Assembly (NCBI GenBank): GCA_002803225.1
Contig: NXFV01000023.1
Location: 1 to 20,051 of the forward strand
DNA from: Gamarada debralockiae
Taxonomy: Eukaryota > Ascomycota > Leotiomycetes > Helotiales > Hyphodiscaceae
Direction: 5' to 3'
Length of the DNA: 20,051 nt
Shown here: positions 17,861-20,051 of the stretch, in pieces
How positions within the stretch are numbered: position 1 is the first letter of the stretch
Layout: each line of letters opens with the position of its first letter
The notes under the pieces: model-generated
Seen by the model: the letters and a program-made list of their open reading frames with translations, nothing else
What the model was told of the DNA's origin: nothing
The model's database searches: none
Made by a program: the position numbers and the translations under genes

Positions 17861-18470
17861 AGTAAGTCTTTGGATGATCTGAGGGGCGAGATCCGCAATG
17901 GTGGGAAGGCAATTGTTTCCTTGCTTGGTTTGGGAAGTGGGAGCGCGGCGATGAAGTCAAAGACAGTGACTTTAATGAAGCCCTACTTTGTTCTCGAACA
18001 TTTTGACGCAACCTACTCACTAGCCACTTTATGCTCGACATCTTCCACGGGGACAGCAGCCACAAGTTGTTCCAGCGCATCAGCTGCCGAAATTGGCCCC
18101 TAGGGTGGCTAGCATACCATCTCCTCGACCACACTGGTGATAGAATGAGGGAGGGAGTCAAGACATGCAATTTCGGCCGTGGCGTCTTTAAAACACTTCT
18201 CATCGATTGGATCATCTTTCCATGGCAATTTGGCTTTTCGACAAAACAGTTGGTATGGCACACATGCCTGGGCCCCAAATATCGACAGCAGGAGATCGGA
18301 AAATCCGAGGGTAAGCAGTCTTTCAAACAAGACAAAAGATTCATATTAAAATGCCTGAACCCTCACAACCGAAGGTCGGGCATTAACCCTACGGTTGGGG
18401 GAGGCTAGTCGTGGGATTACTGATCCCAAAATCAGCCAGGTCTCATACCAGCTCCCACGGAGATTCGCAA
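17860..18470 (-). pseudogene. Unrecognised reading frame broken by five TAR stops
   Basis: One minus-strand frame stays in register from about 18470 to its final TGA near 17860, with protein-like segments: YESFVLFERLLTLGFSDLLL, KLPWKDDPIDEKCFKDATAE, PHSITSVVEEMVC, ISAADALEQLVAAVPVED and VTVFDFIAALPLPKPSKE. It is cut by TAA at 18348-18346 and TAG at 18111-18109, 18102-18100, 18015-18013 and 17985-17983. Each stop is one C-to-T change away from CAA or CAG, as RIP would give. I do not recognise the family. It overlaps the tail of the ankyrin relic in a different frame near 18443. Small introns could remove some stops (a GTGAGT lies at the third), so a living spliced gene is not excluded. Confidence 0.4.
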
Positions 18471-20000
18471 TGGAAGTGGCGGGAACATCTGGGTGGAATG
18501 AAGTCACGCCCAACAATGGACAATTGCCATCTCAGTAGTACCGCTGATTGGACTTGGTACAAAATATATTGAGTTACACGCTCTCTCTCCATGGGAAAGA
18601 GTAAATCCCTTGCCTCCTGATCAGCCAGATCCACTGGTGCCTTCCCCCCGAAATTTCGTACATCCAGCGAACAACCAGCCCCTATCAACGGCTTAGCTAC
18701 CCAAAAGGTTACTGGTGCTTATTGCGGTATGCAGCGGGGTATTGCCTCTCTGGTCTTGAGCGTCAACTGGGCGCCGTTTCTAATGAGAATTGGTATAATC
18801 TCGGCACAAGCATAGTTGAGGCGTGCTCTATGTAGAGGTCTCCCCATCCATGTCGACAGCAGTGGCATCTGCTCCATACTTGGGCAATTTTTGCACGGTT
18901 TTCGGGTGGGCCTGGAAGCTGCGAGATGCAGAGGAGTTTGCTTCCATTGGTTGCTTTCGCTGACGATTGCTCCCTATCGAGAAGCAATTCCACAGTAGCT
19001 TCCGTTGCTTCGTTTGGATTAAACGGTGATACCGCCACGAGAAGCGGATATCGAAACATCGTTGCTGTGTATTTGTTGACGTCTTCTCCCATATGGATTA
19101 GTTGGGCCATGCAGGAGACGAGAGATCTTCGGATACGATAGTAGAGCAAACTTTCGTTTCGTTGGTAGATGTCTTCGCTATTACATTCATTCTTGGGTTT
19201 CGGAATTCTGAGTGCCCACATCTGGGTTCCTGTGAACAGTACTTGCAGGCAGCGAAAAGAGTGTTATCGTTTAACAAGAGGCGACTCAGAAGAGCTTCCT
19301 GGGAAACACACTCCCTCTCAGCTGCCTCGATGTGTTTGAAGAGATGGCAGCCGATATAACGCAGGTGAATGAATTGTTGGTAGTAGTTAACCTACTTTGT
19401 CATACCAATGGACCAACACTTACACCCGAAATTCCATAGCCTCTTGAAAGGGTTTGACTCTGAAATTGAAGGACCTCCACTAAGTGAAGAAATACTCTGG
19501 GCTTAGCTCCAGCTCTGGACTTGTCAAAACCAAGAGCACGTAGCAGAACTGGATTCAAGTCAATTCTCAAGGTTGCACCTGCAACACTTCTCACAACGTC
19601 TCCTAGAGTCGCTAGATCCGGGCTACCACGATGGGCTGTCCCTAAAAGGATTATTCCAGCAGTGGGCTTGACAAGATCCTGTATTTCATACTCCTTGGAG
19701 CTTTCTGAACGCCGGAGAACCTAGCAGTAAGGTCAGTATATTTTCCATTGATAATGCAAGTGAGACTAGGCAACCTCTTTGACAATTAGCCCACCCAGAG
19801 AATGGCCAACGAAAATGACCGGCCGCCAGGGTGGTTTCTCCCTCTGCAACGAATAGAGCAGTCTTTGGCAAGAGCTAAGATGTTTGCTTTTGTTAGCGCC
19901 AGCGTGCCCTTGCTAGCGTGAGAACCATATTCACAAACCAAGATTCTTGCGTCCCAACAATCATGTGGTAATAAGTCACGTGGCCAGTGCAAGCCTTGGA
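18443..20000 (-). pseudogene. Broken alpha/beta-hydrolase plus ankyrin-repeat gene (fungal NLR-associated type)
   Basis: Reading leftward from the window end: GLHWPRDLLPHD (about 19990-19955), a frame break near 19860, VIFVGHSLGGLIVKE (19820-19775) with the GxSxG nucleophile elbow of lipase-like esterases, a likely 54-bp intron (19774-19721, TACTGAC branch, TAG acceptor), then ILLGTAHRGSPDLATLGDVV and LRIDLNPVLLRALGFDKS (to about 19520). This order is typical of the serine-esterase (DUF676-like) domain at the N-terminus of many fungal NLR-like proteins. After more frame breaks, ankyrin-type segments follow in three frames: VNKYTATMFRYPLLVAVS (about 19070), NQWKQTPLHLAAS (18930), KYGADATAVDMDGET (18860), DQRGNTPLHTAIS (18745) and LIGAGCSLDVRNFGGKAPVD (18690-18630). 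No NACHT or NB-ARC motif is seen between the two parts. At least six single- or double-base breaks make it non-functional as written. The true N-terminus lies beyond the window. Sequencing error at a contig end is the main alternative to real decay. Confidence 0.65.
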
Positions 20001-20017
20001 CTATATCAGAAGAGAGA

Positions 20018-20051
20018 GGGGGGGTTTTTTTTTTGGGGGGGGGGGGGGGAG
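20018..20051. repeat. Homopolymer runs at the end of the window
   Basis: Seven G, ten T and fifteen G follow one another before the final bases. This may be a true low-complexity intron tract (C/A-rich on the minus strand, before a candidate TAG acceptor at about 20002). It may equally be an unreliable contig end. Confidence 0.6.

Overview
The window looks like nuclear DNA of a filamentous ascomycete (Pezizomycotina; a leotiomycete is my guess, not shown). Coding exons are broken by 46-112 bp introns with GT..AG ends, genes lie on both strands with their own intergenic regions, and the best protein matches are fungal or general eukaryotic families. No bacterial operon, rRNA, tRNA or CRISPR signal was seen.

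Layout from left to right. Bases 1-1190 hold no intact gene; the left part carries a glutamine-rich frame full of TAG/TAA stops, which looks like an old repeat damaged by C-to-T mutation. A plus-strand gene at 1195-2388 encodes an RGG/glycine-rich, probably RNA-binding protein. After a 1.7 kb gene-poor stretch comes a minus-strand five-exon gene for a 14-TM-type (DHA2) MFS efflux transporter (4118-6146, perhaps from 6290), including a 14-nt microexon. A 220-bp MITE with 33-bp terminal inverted repeats and flanking TA dinucleotides sits at 6694-6913. Next are a divergent pair, a Bye1-type PHD/TFIIS/SPOC transcription factor (7427-10064, minus) and a ZNF830/CCDC16-like zinc-finger protein (10714-11604, plus).

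A truncated, frame-broken relic of a FAT1/FATP-type acyl-CoA synthetase (11856 to about 12400, minus) lies downstream of a KCH-family (Kch1/Prm6) low-affinity potassium transporter gene (12816-14873, minus). A spliced F-box-like gene follows on the plus strand (16188-17447). The right end (about 17860-20000) holds two broken minus-strand reading frames: an unrecognised frame with five TAG/TAA stops, and an alpha/beta-hydrolase plus ankyrin-repeat gene of the kind seen in fungal NLR-like proteins, with many frame breaks. The window ends in long T and G runs.

The intact genes are mostly conserved single genes (transcription, RNA processing, ion and drug transport) rather than a functional cluster. 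I found no convincing undescribed multi-gene system. The most interesting material is the MITE, the decayed ends, the N-terminal tandem duplication in the transporter and the very small exons. Gene models with introns were built by eye from splice motifs and frame continuity and are not transcript-confirmed.
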